From the NCBI GenBank assembly GCA_020847095.1, contig JADLCR010000009.1, positions 1 to 64,000 of the forward strand: a DNA stretch of 64,000 bases, in the 5' to 3' direction. Below are positions 35,517 through 45,409 of this stretch, piece after piece. How positions within the stretch are numbered: the first letter of the stretch is position 1; each line of letters begins with the position of its first letter. Both the position numbers and the translations under genes were made by a program. Origin of the DNA: Oligoflexia bacterium (GTDB lineage: Bacteria > Bdellovibrionota > Bdellovibrionia > JABDDW01). The notes beneath the pieces were generated by a model. The model did no database searches. It was given only the letters and a program-made list of their open reading frames with translations, and was not told where the DNA came from.

Positions 35517-36454
35517 CCACAATCGCTAAGAGACCGAAAGATGTTCATTTGGGGGACAGGGTTTTTGCCTTGTCCCTTAAATCTATCGCAGCATTTGTCG
35601 GCATCATGCTCATCGCAATTGGTTTTTTTCTAGCCAAGGCGTCTATTCCAGCTCTTAACAATTCTGGGTTTGCCTTTTTTGTTACGTCGGTTTGGGATCC
35701 AGTGCAAAACGTTTATGGTGCATTGCCTGTTATTTTTGGAACCATTGTATCGTCCCTAACCGCTCTTATGATTGCGGGTCCCATGAGTGTTGGGGTTGCT
35801 CTGTTTTTAACAGAGCTTGCTCCAGCTTGGATTGCCTCGGTGTTTGGATTCCTCGTTCAAATGTTGGCGGCAATCCCTAGCGTCGTTTACGGTCTCTGGG
35901 GTATTTTTGTTCTCGCGCCTTGGATGCGTGAAACTGTTCAACCAACACTGAGCTCATCACTTGGATTTTTACCCTTGTTTCAAGGCCCGCCCTACGGAGT
36001 GGGAATGCTAACCGCATCGCTGATTCTTGCGATCATGATCACCCCCACCATTGCTTCAATTTGCCAAGAGGTTTTCAAAGCGGTTCCTACGGCCCAACGC
36101 GAATCCGCCCTAGCTCTTGGGTCAACTCGCTGGGAAATGATGAAATTGGCCGTTTTAAAAACTTCAAAACCAGGGATTTTTGGCGCCATCATTTTAGGTT
36201 TGGGCCGAGCATTTGGAGAAACGATGGCCGTAACTATGGTCATCGGAAACCGATCCGAAATTTCATTTTCCCTCTTCGCCCCTGGGCAAACCATGGCCAG
36301 CGTTATTGCCAATGAATACGCAGAGGCCACTCACGACTTGCATTTAAGTGCCTTGGCCGCCGTTGGCCTGGCACTTTTCATAGTGACCATTATCATCAAT
36401 GGAACGGCGCGGGTTTTGATTTCAAGAATTACTTTCAAAAGGCAGCAAGCATGA
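35513..36454 (+). CDS. pstC: Phosphate ABC permease PstC
   Basis: A 313-residue inner-membrane permease of the phosphate importer with six predicted helices. Typical features are FGTIVSSLTALMIAGPMSVGVALFLTEL, and the EAA-type loop AVPTAQRESALALGSTRWEMMK which contacts PstB. Start inside the pstS stop, end overlapping pstA (ATGA). It pairs with PstA to form the channel. Confidence 0.95.
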   Translation: MTTIAKRPKDVHLGDRVFALSLKSIAAFVGIMLIAIGFFLAKASIPALNNSGFAFFVTSVWDPVQNVYGALPVIFGTIVSSLTALMIAGPMSVGVALFLTELAPAWIASVFGFLVQMLAAIPSVVYGLWGIFVLAPWMRETVQPTLSSSLGFLPLFQGPPYGVGMLTASLILAIMITPTIASICQEVFKAVPTAQRESALALGSTRWEMMKLAVLKTSKPGIFGAIILGLGRAFGETMAVTMVIGNRSEISFSLFAPGQTMASVIANEYAEATHDLHLSALAAVGLALFIVTIIINGTARVLISRITFKRQQA

Positions 36455-37389
36455 GTTCGTCAGAAAGCTTAATGACATTTGATCGCCCGCTTAAAGGCTT
36501 ACATCCCTCGCTTCGACGAAAGGGCCTCGCCTTTGATTATTATCGTCGCAGCAAATTTCGAAGCTTTCTTGTTCAAATTTGTTTGTGCCTCGTTACTATT
36601 GGAGCTTTGGTCCCACTTTTTAGCGTGTTTATCTATGTCTTGCAGCAAGGTTTACCTGCGCTCAATCTGGCTTTTTTCACAGAAACACCAAAACCCGTAG
36701 GTGAAGTCGGGGGCGGAATGGCCAACTCCCTGGCCGGTACTCTTGTCATCATTGGAATTGCATCATTGATAGGAATTCCAGTGGGTGTAGGCACTGGGCT
36801 TTACCTTTCCGAATATGGACAGGGCAAGCGCGGATCCACGATTAGGTTTCTGGTTGATATCCTTGCTAGCATCCCCTCTATCGTTGTGGGTTTATTTGCC
36901 TACTCCATGGTCGTTTTACCGATGAAGAGATTTTCTGCGTTGGCTGGTGGAATTGCCCTAAGCATCATCATGATTCCCACGGTCGCGCGAAGCGCAGAAG
37001 AACTTCTAAAGCTGGTCCCTCAAACTGTGCGTGAAGCTGGCCTTGCTCTGGGACTACCGCGTTGGAAAGTTACATTGCAGATTGTTTTGAAGGGCTGCCG
37101 AGCGGGCATCATCACCGGAGTTATTTTGGCTTTGGCGCGCATTGCCGGAGAAACGGCACCTTTGCTTTTTACGGCGCTTAATAACCGTTTTTGGTCGACC
37201 CAACTTGATCAACCCATGTCGACCCTTCCCGTTCAAATTTACAGTTACGCCATTTCGCCGTTTGATGATTGGCATCGACAAGCTTGGGCCGGTGCACTAG
37301 TGCTTGTCTTGTTGGTTTTATTGGTAAATCTTATGACCCGTATAGTATTTTCTCGCGCAGCAACGACGCTGCGAGGTTGGCGAAAGTAA
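36451..37389 (+). CDS. pstA: Phosphate ABC permease PstA
   Basis: A 312-residue permease partner of PstC with six helices. [36 protein letters not shown] and the coupling loop [19 protein letters not shown] are diagnostic. The charged N-terminal ~35 residues precede the first helix. It overlaps pstC by 4 nt and the pstB start by 1 nt. Confidence 0.95.
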   Translation: MSSSESLMTFDRPLKGLHPSLRRKGLAFDYYRRSKFRSFLVQICLCLVTIGALVPLFSVFIYVLQQGLPALNLAFFTETPKPVGEVGGGMANSLAGTLVIIGIASLIGIPVGVGTGLYLSEYGQGKRGSTIRFLVDILASIPSIVVGLFAYSMVVLPMKRFSALAGGIALSIIMIPTVARSAEELLKLVPQTVREAGLALGLPRWKVTLQIVLKGCRAGIITGVILALARIAGETAPLLFTALNNRFWSTQLDQPMSTLPVQIYSYAISPFDDWHRQAWAGALVLVLLVLLVNLMTRIVFSRAATTLRGWRK

Positions 37390-38150
37390 TGGACTCACAA
37401 ATCATGCACGTCAGAAATCTGAATGCGTACTTTGGGCAAAGCCATGCCGTCAAAGATGTGAACATCGCTTTTTCTGAACTTTCTGTGACCGCCATCATCG
37501 GCCCATCCGGTTGCGGTAAATCCACATTCATTCGTGGTCTCAATAGACTTCACGAAGAAGTTCCGGGAGCGCGAGCCTCGGGAACCGTGTTGTTCAAAGG
37601 CGAAGATATTTACGCCCCGATGATCGACCCGGTGGCTTTAAGAAGAACTATTGGAATGGTTTTTCAAAAGCCTAGTCCATTTCCGGCATTCTCCATTTTT
37701 GAGAATGTGGCCGTGGGTCTTAAATTGGCGGGTGTAAATAAAAAGCAAATCCTAAAAGATGCTGTTGAGCGCAGTCTTCGAAAAGCCGCTTTATGGGACG
37801 AAGTTAAAGACAAACTCCATATGCCCGGCACAAGCCTGTCTGGTGGCCAACAACAACGACTTTGCATCGCCAGAGCCTTAGCCGTGGACCCGGATGTTTT
37901 GCTCATGGACGAACCCACAAGTGCTTTAGACCCAATTTCAACGGCAAAAATCGAAGAACTTATTGCCGAATTAAAGAAATCGGTTACGGTCATTATCGTG
38001 ACACATAATATGCAGCAAGCGGCCCGAATCTCAGACCATACCGCTTTCTTCCTAATGGGAGAACTGGTAGAGTTTGGAGAAACTTCTCAGGTGTTCACAG
38101 CACCTAAAGAAGGACGGACGGAGCGCTATATAACAGGGAGGTTCGGATGA
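37389..38150 (+). CDS. pstB: Phosphate import ATPase PstB
   Basis: A 253-residue ABC ATPase. The ATG at 37389 overlaps the TAA stop of pstA; a longer in-frame extension inside pstA is unlikely. Motifs: Walker A GPSGCGKS (37-44), the Q-loop QKPSPFP, signature [15 protein letters not shown], Walker [13 protein letters not shown] and the H-loop VTHNMQQA. It drives import through PstC/PstA. Overlaps phoU by 4 nt. Confidence 0.96.
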   Translation: MDSQIMHVRNLNAYFGQSHAVKDVNIAFSELSVTAIIGPSGCGKSTFIRGLNRLHEEVPGARASGTVLFKGEDIYAPMIDPVALRRTIGMVFQKPSPFPAFSIFENVAVGLKLAGVNKKQILKDAVERSLRKAALWDEVKDKLHMPGTSLSGGQQQRLCIARALAVDPDVLLMDEPTSALDPISTAKIEELIAELKKSVTVIIVTHNMQQAARISDHTAFFLMGELVEFGETSQVFTAPKEGRTERYITGRFG

Positions 38151-38821
38151 GCGAGAGGTCATTCGATACACATTTCAGGGAGTTAAAAGAACATTTGCTC
38201 ACAATGGGAGGCTACGTCGAGCGCTCCATTGAACACGCCACAAAGGCTTTACTTGAGGGCGACCCCGCGGTGCTCGCCATGGTTTACGAAATTGAAAACA
38301 AAATTAATCAAAGTCACAAACTCATTGATGATGGTTGCGTAAAGCTCTTGGCCACCCAACAACCAATGGCCACTGACTTAAGAACTATTGTGGCCATTTT
38401 AAAAATTAACACAGACTTAGAACGCATGGGGGATCAAGCGGTTAATATTGCCCATAATAGCGAACGCTATTTAAAAGAAATTCCCCTTCAGTCAGCCTCG
38501 GATTTGAAACAGATGGCTGAGTCAGCAAAGCAAATGGTGGGACTCGCTCTTGATGCTTTCACTCAAAAATCGACAGAAATTGCACAAACTGTGGTCAAAA
38601 AAGACGACGAAGTCGATAATTTGAAAAATAAAATTTTTCATCAGGTCTTGGATTATCTCAAAACCCATGAAAAAGAAGTTGAGCAAGGTCTTAACGTAAT
38701 CTTAATTGCAAGAAACCTTGAAAGAATCGGCGATCACGCTACTCATATTGCTGAAGAAGTTATTTTCGCTCTGACTGGGGCCGATATTCGGCACCCACAG
38801 TCCGCAGGAGTGAAAAGGTAG
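38147..38821 (+). CDS. phoU: Phosphate regulator PhoU
   Basis: A 224-residue helical protein with two three-helix bundles. Metal-binding motifs: [15 protein letters not shown] in the first bundle and [14 protein letters not shown] in the second, both typical. PhoU links Pst transport state to PhoR signalling, keeping the kinase silent when phosphate is plentiful. Its GTG/ATG start overlaps pstB; phoB begins 8 nt after. Confidence 0.95.
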   Translation: MSERSFDTHFRELKEHLLTMGGYVERSIEHATKALLEGDPAVLAMVYEIENKINQSHKLIDDGCVKLLATQQPMATDLRTIVAILKINTDLERMGDQAVNIAHNSERYLKEIPLQSASDLKQMAESAKQMVGLALDAFTQKSTEIAQTVVKKDDEVDNLKNKIFHQVLDYLKTHEKEVEQGLNVILIARNLERIGDHATHIAEEVIFALTGADIRHPQSAGVKR

Positions 38822-38829
38822 GGAAATTA

Positions 38830-39537
38830 ATGGCAACCCCCAATCCATCGGCAGTGAAGATCCTCGTTGTAGAAGATGAAAGAGATGTTCGAGATCTCAT
38901 GCTTCTTCACCTCAACCGAGAAGGATATCAATGCCAGGTGGCCGAGGATGGCGAGCAGGCCCTGGCTCAAACCCAAAAAGACAAATATCATTTGCTGGTT
39001 TTAGATTGGATGCTTCCCGGAGTTAATGGGTTGGAAATCTGCAAACGCATCCGAGCCAGTGGCCCTAATGCGCAGGTCCCCGTTTTGATGGTGACGGCGC
39101 GGGCGGACTCTTCGGACATCGTCCTGAGCCTCGAAATGGGGGCTGATGACTACGTCACCAAGCCCTTTGAAATCCCGGTTTTTTTGGCGCGAGTTCGCTC
39201 TTTGCTGAGGCGGGCTGCAATTCAAGCGGAAAGCTCAAAACTTAAAGTTTTGTCCATCGGTAAGCTCAAGGTCAATTTAGAAAGTCATGATGTTCTTTGC
39301 GAAAATCAAAAAGTCTCTCTAACCCCATCAGAGTTTAAGATGCTGGTGGCCCTGTGCGAAAATCGGGGCAAAGTTTTATCTAGGGAAAAGCTTATTGGAA
39401 TGGTTCAAGGTGATGGGGTTGCAGTCATTGATCGAACTGTCGATACGCATATATTTGGACTCAGAAAGAAATTGGGCGCTTGTTCAGAAGTAGTAGAGAC
39501 TATTCGTGGAATTGGATATAGAATCCCAGCCGAGTGA
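38830..39537 (+). CDS. phoB: Response regulator PhoB
   Basis: A 235-residue OmpR/PhoB type regulator. The receiver domain (about 10-125) has acidic VVEDE, phospho-Asp in LVLDWMLPG and Lys in YVTKPFE. The winged-helix domain (about 140-232) has LTPSEFKML and RTVDTHIFGLRKKLG, the DNA-recognition helix. It likely activates phosphate-starvation genes. Overlaps phoR by 4 nt, consistent with a two-component pair. Confidence 0.95.
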   Translation: MATPNPSAVKILVVEDERDVRDLMLLHLNREGYQCQVAEDGEQALAQTQKDKYHLLVLDWMLPGVNGLEICKRIRASGPNAQVPVLMVTARADSSDIVLSLEMGADDYVTKPFEIPVFLARVRSLLRRAAIQAESSKLKVLSIGKLKVNLESHDVLCENQKVSLTPSEFKMLVALCENRGKVLSREKLIGMVQGDGVAVIDRTVDTHIFGLRKKLGACSEVVETIRGIGYRIPAE

Positions 39538-41282
39538 TAAAAGAGATTCCTACAAAATTATTTAAAAAGGCAATGATAAGCCAGGCGCTTATCTTCTTTA
39601 TTGCAATGGTGGGCTTTGGCTTTATTGGTGATTACCTCATAAAGTCAGAATTCCATTCAATGTTTTTGATTCAATCCCAGCATTCCTGGGAACAAACCAA
39701 GAAAACCTTTCCAGAAGAAACCAATTCCTTTTGTCGGCACCTTAAACAAATAGAAATTCCTCAAATATGGCTCGCCGACTCGAGCGGAAAAGTCTTGTGC
39801 ACAAACACAGGCCAAACCACCAATATAGACTTGGCAAAAGACGGAGCCGCCAGTCTTGGTAGTCCGTTAGAATCTCATACTTGGATCGATAAACAATTGG
39901 CCCAGGCATACGTCTCAAAAACTCTCAGTCGCGATGGGCGAATTTTGCGCGTGGGTACTTCTTTGGATCTATTGAATCTTCAACAGATAAGACTTCGAAA
40001 ACTTTTGTGGTCTGTCATAGCAGCCATTTTCTTTATTCAGATAACTTCATCTCTCATTTGGACAAGAAGAATCACCAACCCAGTTTCGAGAATTCTTCGT
40101 CGAGCCCAAGCACTTAGCGCTAAATCAAACAAAGCACTCTATGAACAAGACTATTTCGGCGAAGAAGAGCTTGGAGAATGGCAAGAAATTGAATCGGCCC
40201 TCGAAAATGCACGCAAGGACCTGGTCATAAAAACTGAGTCATTGCTGCGAGAGCAAGAAGAGCTATCAACTTTGATGTCGGCTATTTCCGACGCTATTTT
40301 GGCCACCGATTCATCCGGTCGGTTTTTGTTTTATAACAGCAGATTTGCACTTCAATTCATGCCAAGAAATTTCACTCAAACTCAAAGCCTTTCTGTGGCC
40401 GATGTGTTTCGAATTCCAGAAATATTGGAAGCCTTTCAGGCAGTGAATAAACTTGGCCAAACGGTTTTGATACAATCCATTCAACTTGGTCCACAAGAAG
40501 GGCCGAAAAATTTCTACTCAATCTCAGTATCCCCGCTTAAAAAATCTGATGGGCAAATTTACGGAGCAATCGGAATCTTCCACGATGTAACGGAGTTAAA
40601 AAGTGCCGAACAAATTCGAATTGATTTTGTTGCCAACGTGTCTCACGAGCTACGCACTCCTTTGACATCAATTAAAGGATTTACTGACACCGTGATTCAG
40701 GATTTAAGATCCAACCGCACCGTTGATACCTCTCACATGGAAGTCATTTCGAGAAATGTGAATAGATTGATGGATTTGATCAACGACTTATTGGATCTCT
40801 CGGCGCTTGAAAGCACTGATGTTATTCATAAATCGTCAATTGCAGTGGAGGAGCTCACCCAAAGAGTTGCCACTCAATTGCAAAGTCGATTTGAAACCAA
40901 GCGCCAAAAACTTCAGTTTCAGTTTGCCACACCAAAATTGCTCGCTGACTCACGACGCGTGGAACAGGTGCTTGTCAATTTGTTAGATAATGCCCACAAG
41001 TACACTCCCGAAGGTGGGGCCGTTAAGGTCGTGTGGGAAGAAGACCCCAACGCAATTGTCCTGAAAGTTTCTGACAATGGTAAGGGAATTCCTCCTGAGC
41101 ATCAAAGCCGATTATTTGAAAGATTTTATCGCGTTGATAAGGCCCGATCCCGAGAACAAGGTGGAACCGGACTTGGTCTCGCTATTGTTAAGCACATCAT
41201 GCAGCGCCATCAGGGTAGCGCTGAAGTAGAAAGTCGCCCCGGCCAGGGGGCGACCTTTATTTGTCGTTTTCCTAAAAATTAA
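39534..41282 (+). CDS. phoR: Sensor histidine kinase PhoR
   Basis: A 582-residue membrane kinase with a GTG start in the phoB stop. Two transmembrane helices (about 15-35 and 155-178) flank a periplasmic loop of about 120 residues, which is longer than in E. coli PhoR and carries two Cys residues. Then HAMP-like region, PAS domain (~245-350), HELRTPLTS with the phospho-His, NLLDNAHKYTPEG (N box), DNGKGIP (G1) and GGTGLGLAIV (G2). It should phosphorylate PhoB under phosphate limitation. The loop suggests it may also sense something periplasmic. Confidence 0.94.
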   Translation: MIKEIPTKLFKKAMISQALIFFIAMVGFGFIGDYLIKSEFHSMFLIQSQHSWEQTKKTFPEETNSFCRHLKQIEIPQIWLADSSGKVLCTNTGQTTNIDLAKDGAASLGSPLESHTWIDKQLAQAYVSKTLSRDGRILRVGTSLDLLNLQQIRLRKLLWSVIAAIFFIQITSSLIWTRRITNPVSRILRRAQALSAKSNKALYEQDYFGEEELGEWQEIESALENARKDLVIKTESLLREQEELSTLMSAISDAILATDSSGRFLFYNSRFALQFMPRNFTQTQSLSVADVFRIPEILEAFQAVNKLGQTVLIQSIQLGPQEGPKNFYSISVSPLKKSDGQIYGAIGIFHDVTELKSAEQIRIDFVANVSHELRTPLTSIKGFTDTVIQDLRSNRTVDTSHMEVISRNVNRLMDLINDLLDLSALESTDVIHKSSIAVEELTQRVATQLQSRFETKRQKLQFQFATPKLLADSRRVEQVLVNLLDNAHKYTPEGGAVKVVWEEDPNAIVLKVSDNGKGIPPEHQSRLFERFYRVDKARSREQGGTGLGLAIVKHIMQRHQGSAEVESRPGQGATFICRFPKN

Positions 41283-41283
41283 A

Positions 41284-42171
41284 TTAGGCGCTTTGGAGTC
41301 GTCGAATTCGCTCTTCGAGTGGCGGATGGGTAGACAACAACGCCATAAGACCACCAGCTTTTCCGCTGATTTTCAAAGTTGCCACAGCAGGCTGAGCTTC
41401 AGTGTCAACTAGTTCAATGGTTCGTCGTAGTCCTTGCAAAGCATCAATCATTTTGCCTCGGCCCGCTAAGTCCGCACCACCCGCGTCGGCTCGATATTCA
41501 CGCATGCGCGAAAAGTATGCGACTACGAACATGCCCAAAATACTCAAAAGAATTTCCACAACAAACGTGGTCATGAACTGAACCCAGTGACGATTTTCTT
41601 CGCGTGCATTTTGGCTTAAGACAAATCCAATGACACGAGCAAAGAACATGACAAACGCGTTCACAACCCCCTGAATAAGTGTCATGGTCACCATGTCACC
41701 ATTTGCAATATGCGCAACTTCATGGCCCAGCACGCCTTCAACCTGCCCCTGACTCAATCGATTCAGCAAGCCCGTTGAAACAGCCACCAAGGCCCGATTC
41801 TTAGTTGGACCAGTAGCAAAAGCGTTCACCTCAGGGCTGTCGTAAACCCCAACCTCAGGCATTGTGGTAATGCCCACTTGCTGAGACATTCTGTGAATGG
41901 ACTGAACGAGCCAACGTAGTTGGGGATCATTTGTTGAAGGGTCAATAATTCGAACACCCATCATCATTTTGGCCATGATTCGACTTAGGCCCAAAGAGAT
42001 GAGCGCACCAGCAAAACCCCAAATTAAACAAAAGATCATGAGGCTGTTGTAATCAAGCCCCTGTGCGGACAAGTAGGGTCTAACACCCAAGAAGCTCGTG
42101 ACCATGCTTATAGTGAGAACCACGAGGACGTTAACAATCATGAATAGAAAAATTCGCTTAGCCCATTTCAT
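41284..42171 (-). CDS. htpX: Membrane metalloprotease HtpX
   Basis: A 295-residue inner-membrane zinc protease (family M48). Zinc motif HEVAH at 150-154, third ligand in the EYRADAGGADLAG region, helices at about 5-30, 40-65, 165-185 and 195-220. It degrades damaged membrane proteins. Preceded by a 149-bp gap with two TTAAAGCAAA direct repeats (42251 and 42280) that could serve regulation. Its stop faces phoR with a 1-bp gap. Confidence 0.95.
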   Translation of the reverse strand: MKWAKRIFLFMIVNVLVVLTISMVTSFLGVRPYLSAQGLDYNSLMIFCLIWGFAGALISLGLSRIMAKMMMGVRIIDPSTNDPQLRWLVQSIHRMSQQVGITTMPEVGVYDSPEVNAFATGPTKNRALVAVSTGLLNRLSQGQVEGVLGHEVAHIANGDMVTMTLIQGVVNAFVMFFARVIGFVLSQNAREENRHWVQFMTTFVVEILLSILGMFVVAYFSRMREYRADAGGADLAGRGKMIDALQGLRRTIELVDTEAQPAVATLKISGKAGGLMALLSTHPPLEERIRRLQSA

Positions 42172-42250
42172 TTTTTAAGTCTCCTTTTTGGTCATTATAT
42201 GCTGGCTCAAGGTCATTGTGAAAATCGATAATAATCAACATATTGATCGC

Positions 42251-42289
42251 TTAAAGCAAATCAGCACATGTAGACCCAATTAAAGCAAA
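42251..42289. promoter_or_regulatory. Direct repeats upstream of htpX
   Basis: TTAAAGCAAA at 42251-42260 and 42280-42289, 29 bp apart, in the 149-bp gap upstream of htpX. Possible regulator sites. No hairpin or gene seen in the rest of the gap. Confidence 0.3.
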
Positions 42290-42320
42290 GTATGGGGGCT
42301 TTTATTTGAATGTCAATGGC

Positions 42321-43172
42321 CTACAGCCGGCTTAAAATAGCATGGGCAAATCGAATTTCCGACCCAGGGCTTTGCGCAAGAAACAGCGACGGCTCCAAAA
42401 CTTCGAGTTCCATTAAATGGAGTTTTTTGTCGCGCCAGATTCCGTCAACCCGAGCATACAGCGGCAAAACGGGAGCTTGTTGAACAACCCACTTCGCTTG
42501 CTCAATCAAATCGCCTGGAGCAACAGCCGATTCGACCGTACCCCCTAATCGCTCTTGAACCCTGAACTCTGCCATTGCGGGTTTTTTAACGACTCCGTGG
42601 GAAAATTCACCGTTAAAAAAAAGTAGAGACCATTCGCCTTGAGTTCTTATTTCTTCAAATAGCGGTTGAATCATGAGTTCTTCTTCAGAAAATCTCAAAG
42701 TGGGGTATTTAAGCCATCTTTCGCCAGGCTGGAACAAAAAAGTTTCACCCCCACCTGCCGAGATCGAACGCTTAATCACATACCCTTGAGGCGCATGTTC
42801 ATCTGCCCATTTTTGGATAAGTTGGTCATCAGGGCTCTTCAACCAAAGGGTCGGAATGATTCTAACGCCTCTTGATTGTAATTCCCGGAGATACGTTTTA
42901 TTCAAATTCCATTGCAACAGTCGTCGTTCGTTTTGAAGCCCGACTTGATCTTCGTGATTGATGAATAGTTTAAACTGCTCAAGCTTTTCCACATAGTCCC
43001 AGGTGGACCTGACAACATTAAGATCTTGCTCACCAATGAGTTCGATTTCTTTTGGATCGTCCCAAACAAGTGGCATAACCTTGTGTCCGAGTCGTTCCAA
43101 TGCGCTCGCGGCCAGACGGTCATCATCGGTCAAGGATCGAAACTCATGAGATGTCAAAAAAGAAATTTTCAT
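42321..43172 (-). CDS. ATP-grasp enzyme, DcsG/RimK-like
   Basis: A 283-residue soluble protein. A pre-ATP-grasp N-terminal region (DDRLAASALERLGHKVMPLVWDD, RSTWDY), a central ATP-grasp domain with YVIKRSISAGGGET and a C-terminal LYARVDGIWRDKKLHLMELEVLEPSLFL (Mg/ATP residues D, E, E) match the family of cycloserine synthase DcsG and related peptide ligases. It would join a carboxylate to an amine using ATP. The substrate is unknown and no biosynthetic neighbours are seen. Diverges from the helicase gene with 65 bp between starts. Confidence 0.7.
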   Translation of the reverse strand: MKISFLTSHEFRSLTDDDRLAASALERLGHKVMPLVWDDPKEIELIGEQDLNVVRSTWDYVEKLEQFKLFINHEDQVGLQNERRLLQWNLNKTYLRELQSRGVRIIPTLWLKSPDDQLIQKWADEHAPQGYVIKRSISAGGGETFLFQPGERWLKYPTLRFSEEELMIQPLFEEIRTQGEWSLLFFNGEFSHGVVKKPAMAEFRVQERLGGTVESAVAPGDLIEQAKWVVQQAPVLPLYARVDGIWRDKKLHLMELEVLEPSLFLAQSPGSEIRFAHAILSRL

Positions 43173-43237
43173 TTCATTCTAACTCTTCTGTTGCACATCG
43201 ACTCTACTCAGCTCATATTGTTGAGCACACATCAAAT

Positions 43238-45259
43238 ATGAGTAAGTGGGTATCACATCTCAATGCCGAACAAAAGCAGGCGGCCCTTCATAACAAGGGG
43301 CCGCAACTTATTCTTGCGGGCGCGGGTAGTGGCAAAACTACGGTCCTTGTCTCAAGAACGGGACGACTCATCGATGAGGGAATTGCCAGCCCTCGTCAAA
43401 TCGCGGTTTTAACGTTTACTAATAAAGCCGCCGCCGAGATCAAACACCGCGTTGCAGCCAAACTTGGCCCCATTGGTGAGGGTGTGTGGGCAGGCACATT
43501 TCACTCCTTTGGACTTCTGATATTGAAGCAATTTCATAAAGAATGTGGGCTTCCAAAATCTTTCGGTATCATTGATTCTCAAGACGCACAGGCCGTGGCA
43601 AAGGATCTGCTTAAAGATGTTGCCATTCCAGATAAAGATTCATTTGATATTGGGCGCCTCTTGTCTATTTTGAGTCGTTGGCGAGAAACCCGACGCACTG
43701 AAGCTGTCAATCCGGAGGATCCCTACCAAATTGCCGCTCAATGGCTTTTGCCACGGTATGAAAAACGACTAAGAACTCTAGGCGTTGTTGATTTTGACGG
43801 ACTATTACTCAAGCCGCTTGAATTAATTAAGACCCATTCTGAAATTCGCCAGCGCGTGCAAAACGCATTTACTCAAATTATGGTCGATGAGTTTCAAGAC
43901 ACGAGTGTTTCGCAACTCGACTTGGTCTTGCAAGTGGCAGAACCACACGGAAATCTAACTGTGGTTGGCGACGATGATCAGTCCATTTACGGATGGAGAG
44001 GGGCTTGTGTTGAAAACATCTTGTCCTTTCCAAAATTATTCTCCAACTGCAAAGTTGTTCGATTGGAGCGCAACTATCGCTCAACGCCTTCGATCATTGC
44101 TGTTGCCAACGCCATAATCGCAAAGAATGAAAAGCGACACGCTAAGGTCTTGAAGGCCGGCACCGAATGGGAAGAAAATCTAAAACCCGAGTTGTTCACC
44201 TATGAAAACGAAGATGACGAAATTCAAAGCACTCTCAATGACATTGTTTCTCGAAAAGGTACGGGGGCATGGAATCGCTTTGCCATCTTGTTTCGATCTA
44301 ACGGACAGGGAGCCCTATTTGAAGCTGAATTGAGAAAAAGGCAAATCCCCTATCAGATTGCAGGTGGCATGGGCTTTTTTGATCGTCGCGAAGTCAAAGA
44401 TGTGCTGAGTTTCATTCGATGTGCCATCCGGCCCAATGAAATGGCCCTGCGGCGGGTTTTAAATATTCCTAATCGCGGGATTGGAGATACTTCTCTCGAG
44501 CGAATGGCCGAATTCAGTCTCACTCAACATGTGGGATTTTGGTCAACTTGCAAACGATGGCGCGAAGCAGGAGTCCCCGATAGCGCTGGACAGTCACTCG
44601 ACTTATTTTTTTCGAAACTTGAGTGCCTAAAATCGGTGCTTGTTCAAGGTAGCCGATCGGCGGGGGCCGAGCTAACCAGTTGGCTTATTGATTTAGGGTA
44701 TCGCGAGCACCTGAGTAAACAATCCCATCGAGAAGACGTTATTCAGATGCGCTGGGGACTGGCTGAAACAGTCGCCATCATTTTAGACAAATTTGTGGCT
44801 CGCGGCGGCCGAAGTGAAAAGACCGTTCGCGAATTTCTGGATGCCCTTGAGCTCCATGATGCCGCAGGACAAGAACAGGAAAAGAGCGACGGCATTCAAC
44901 TCCTCACTCTCCATGCCTCAAAAGGATTGGAGTTTGAAACGGTTTATTTGGTTGGCGTCGAAGAAGACCTCATTCCGCATAAAACGCTTGGTACCGATTC
45001 GACCGAAGAGCGACGGCTCTTTTATGTTGGAATCACTCGCGCCAAACAAAATCTGATCCTAAGTCACGTTAGGACTCGAACTCGTTTTGGAAAGACCGGT
45101 CAAGTTGCTCCAAGCCGATTTCTAATCGAAATACCTAAGGAACTATTGCAACATTTCCCTCAAGGAGCGCGCCCTTTAAAAACCGAAGAGCGTAAAAATC
45201 TAATTAACGCGCTGTTCCAGAAGATTGATTCGATGAACACTCCAAGCGAGTCGATTTGA
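43238..45259 (+). CDS. UvrD/Rep family ATP-dependent DNA helicase
   Basis: A 673-residue superfamily 1A helicase. The ATG at 43238 is chosen because earlier starts would overlap the divergent gene. Motifs: LNAEQKQA (Q), AGAGSGKT (I), LTFTNKAA (Ia), DEFQDTS (II), GDDDQSIYGWRGA (III), IAILFRSN-type region (IV) as NRFAILFRSN, TLHASKGLEFETV (V) and RRLFYVGITRAK (VI). The C-terminal region is shorter than in long PcrA, so it may be closer to Rep or a smaller UvrD-like helicase; role in repair or replication restart. Confidence 0.9.
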   Translation: MSKWVSHLNAEQKQAALHNKGPQLILAGAGSGKTTVLVSRTGRLIDEGIASPRQIAVLTFTNKAAAEIKHRVAAKLGPIGEGVWAGTFHSFGLLILKQFHKECGLPKSFGIIDSQDAQAVAKDLLKDVAIPDKDSFDIGRLLSILSRWRETRRTEAVNPEDPYQIAAQWLLPRYEKRLRTLGVVDFDGLLLKPLELIKTHSEIRQRVQNAFTQIMVDEFQDTSVSQLDLVLQVAEPHGNLTVVGDDDQSIYGWRGACVENILSFPKLFSNCKVVRLERNYRSTPSIIAVANAIIAKNEKRHAKVLKAGTEWEENLKPELFTYENEDDEIQSTLNDIVSRKGTGAWNRFAILFRSNGQGALFEAELRKRQIPYQIAGGMGFFDRREVKDVLSFIRCAIRPNEMALRRVLNIPNRGIGDTSLERMAEFSLTQHVGFWSTCKRWREAGVPDSAGQSLDLFFSKLECLKSVLVQGSRSAGAELTSWLIDLGYREHLSKQSHREDVIQMRWGLAETVAIILDKFVARGGRSEKTVREFLDALELHDAAGQEQEKSDGIQLLTLHASKGLEFETVYLVGVEEDLIPHKTLGTDSTEERRLFYVGITRAKQNLILSHVRTRTRFGKTGQVAPSRFLIEIPKELLQHFPQGARPLKTEERKNLINALFQKIDSMNTPSESI

Positions 45260-45409
45260 AAATAACTCCAGGTCCATTAACTTTTTTTTGAAAGTTTTTA
45301 ACTGATTTCGCTCTAGAAGCACCGACCCCTTGTTCCGCATATAAATCTCTCCAATAACTGGGCACATCCATTGCAAAGTCGACTTAAAACCAACCTTGTG
45401 GGGAGTGTT

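Noticed and set aside
41233-41254. GTCGCCCC/GGGGCGAC hairpin near the end of phoR
   Set aside because: It is the coding region for the conserved RPGQG segment of the kinase and lacks a clear T-tract in either direction.
43100-43237. Longer N-terminus for the helicase
   Set aside because: Would overlap the divergent ATP-grasp gene, and the family begins near LNAEQKQA.
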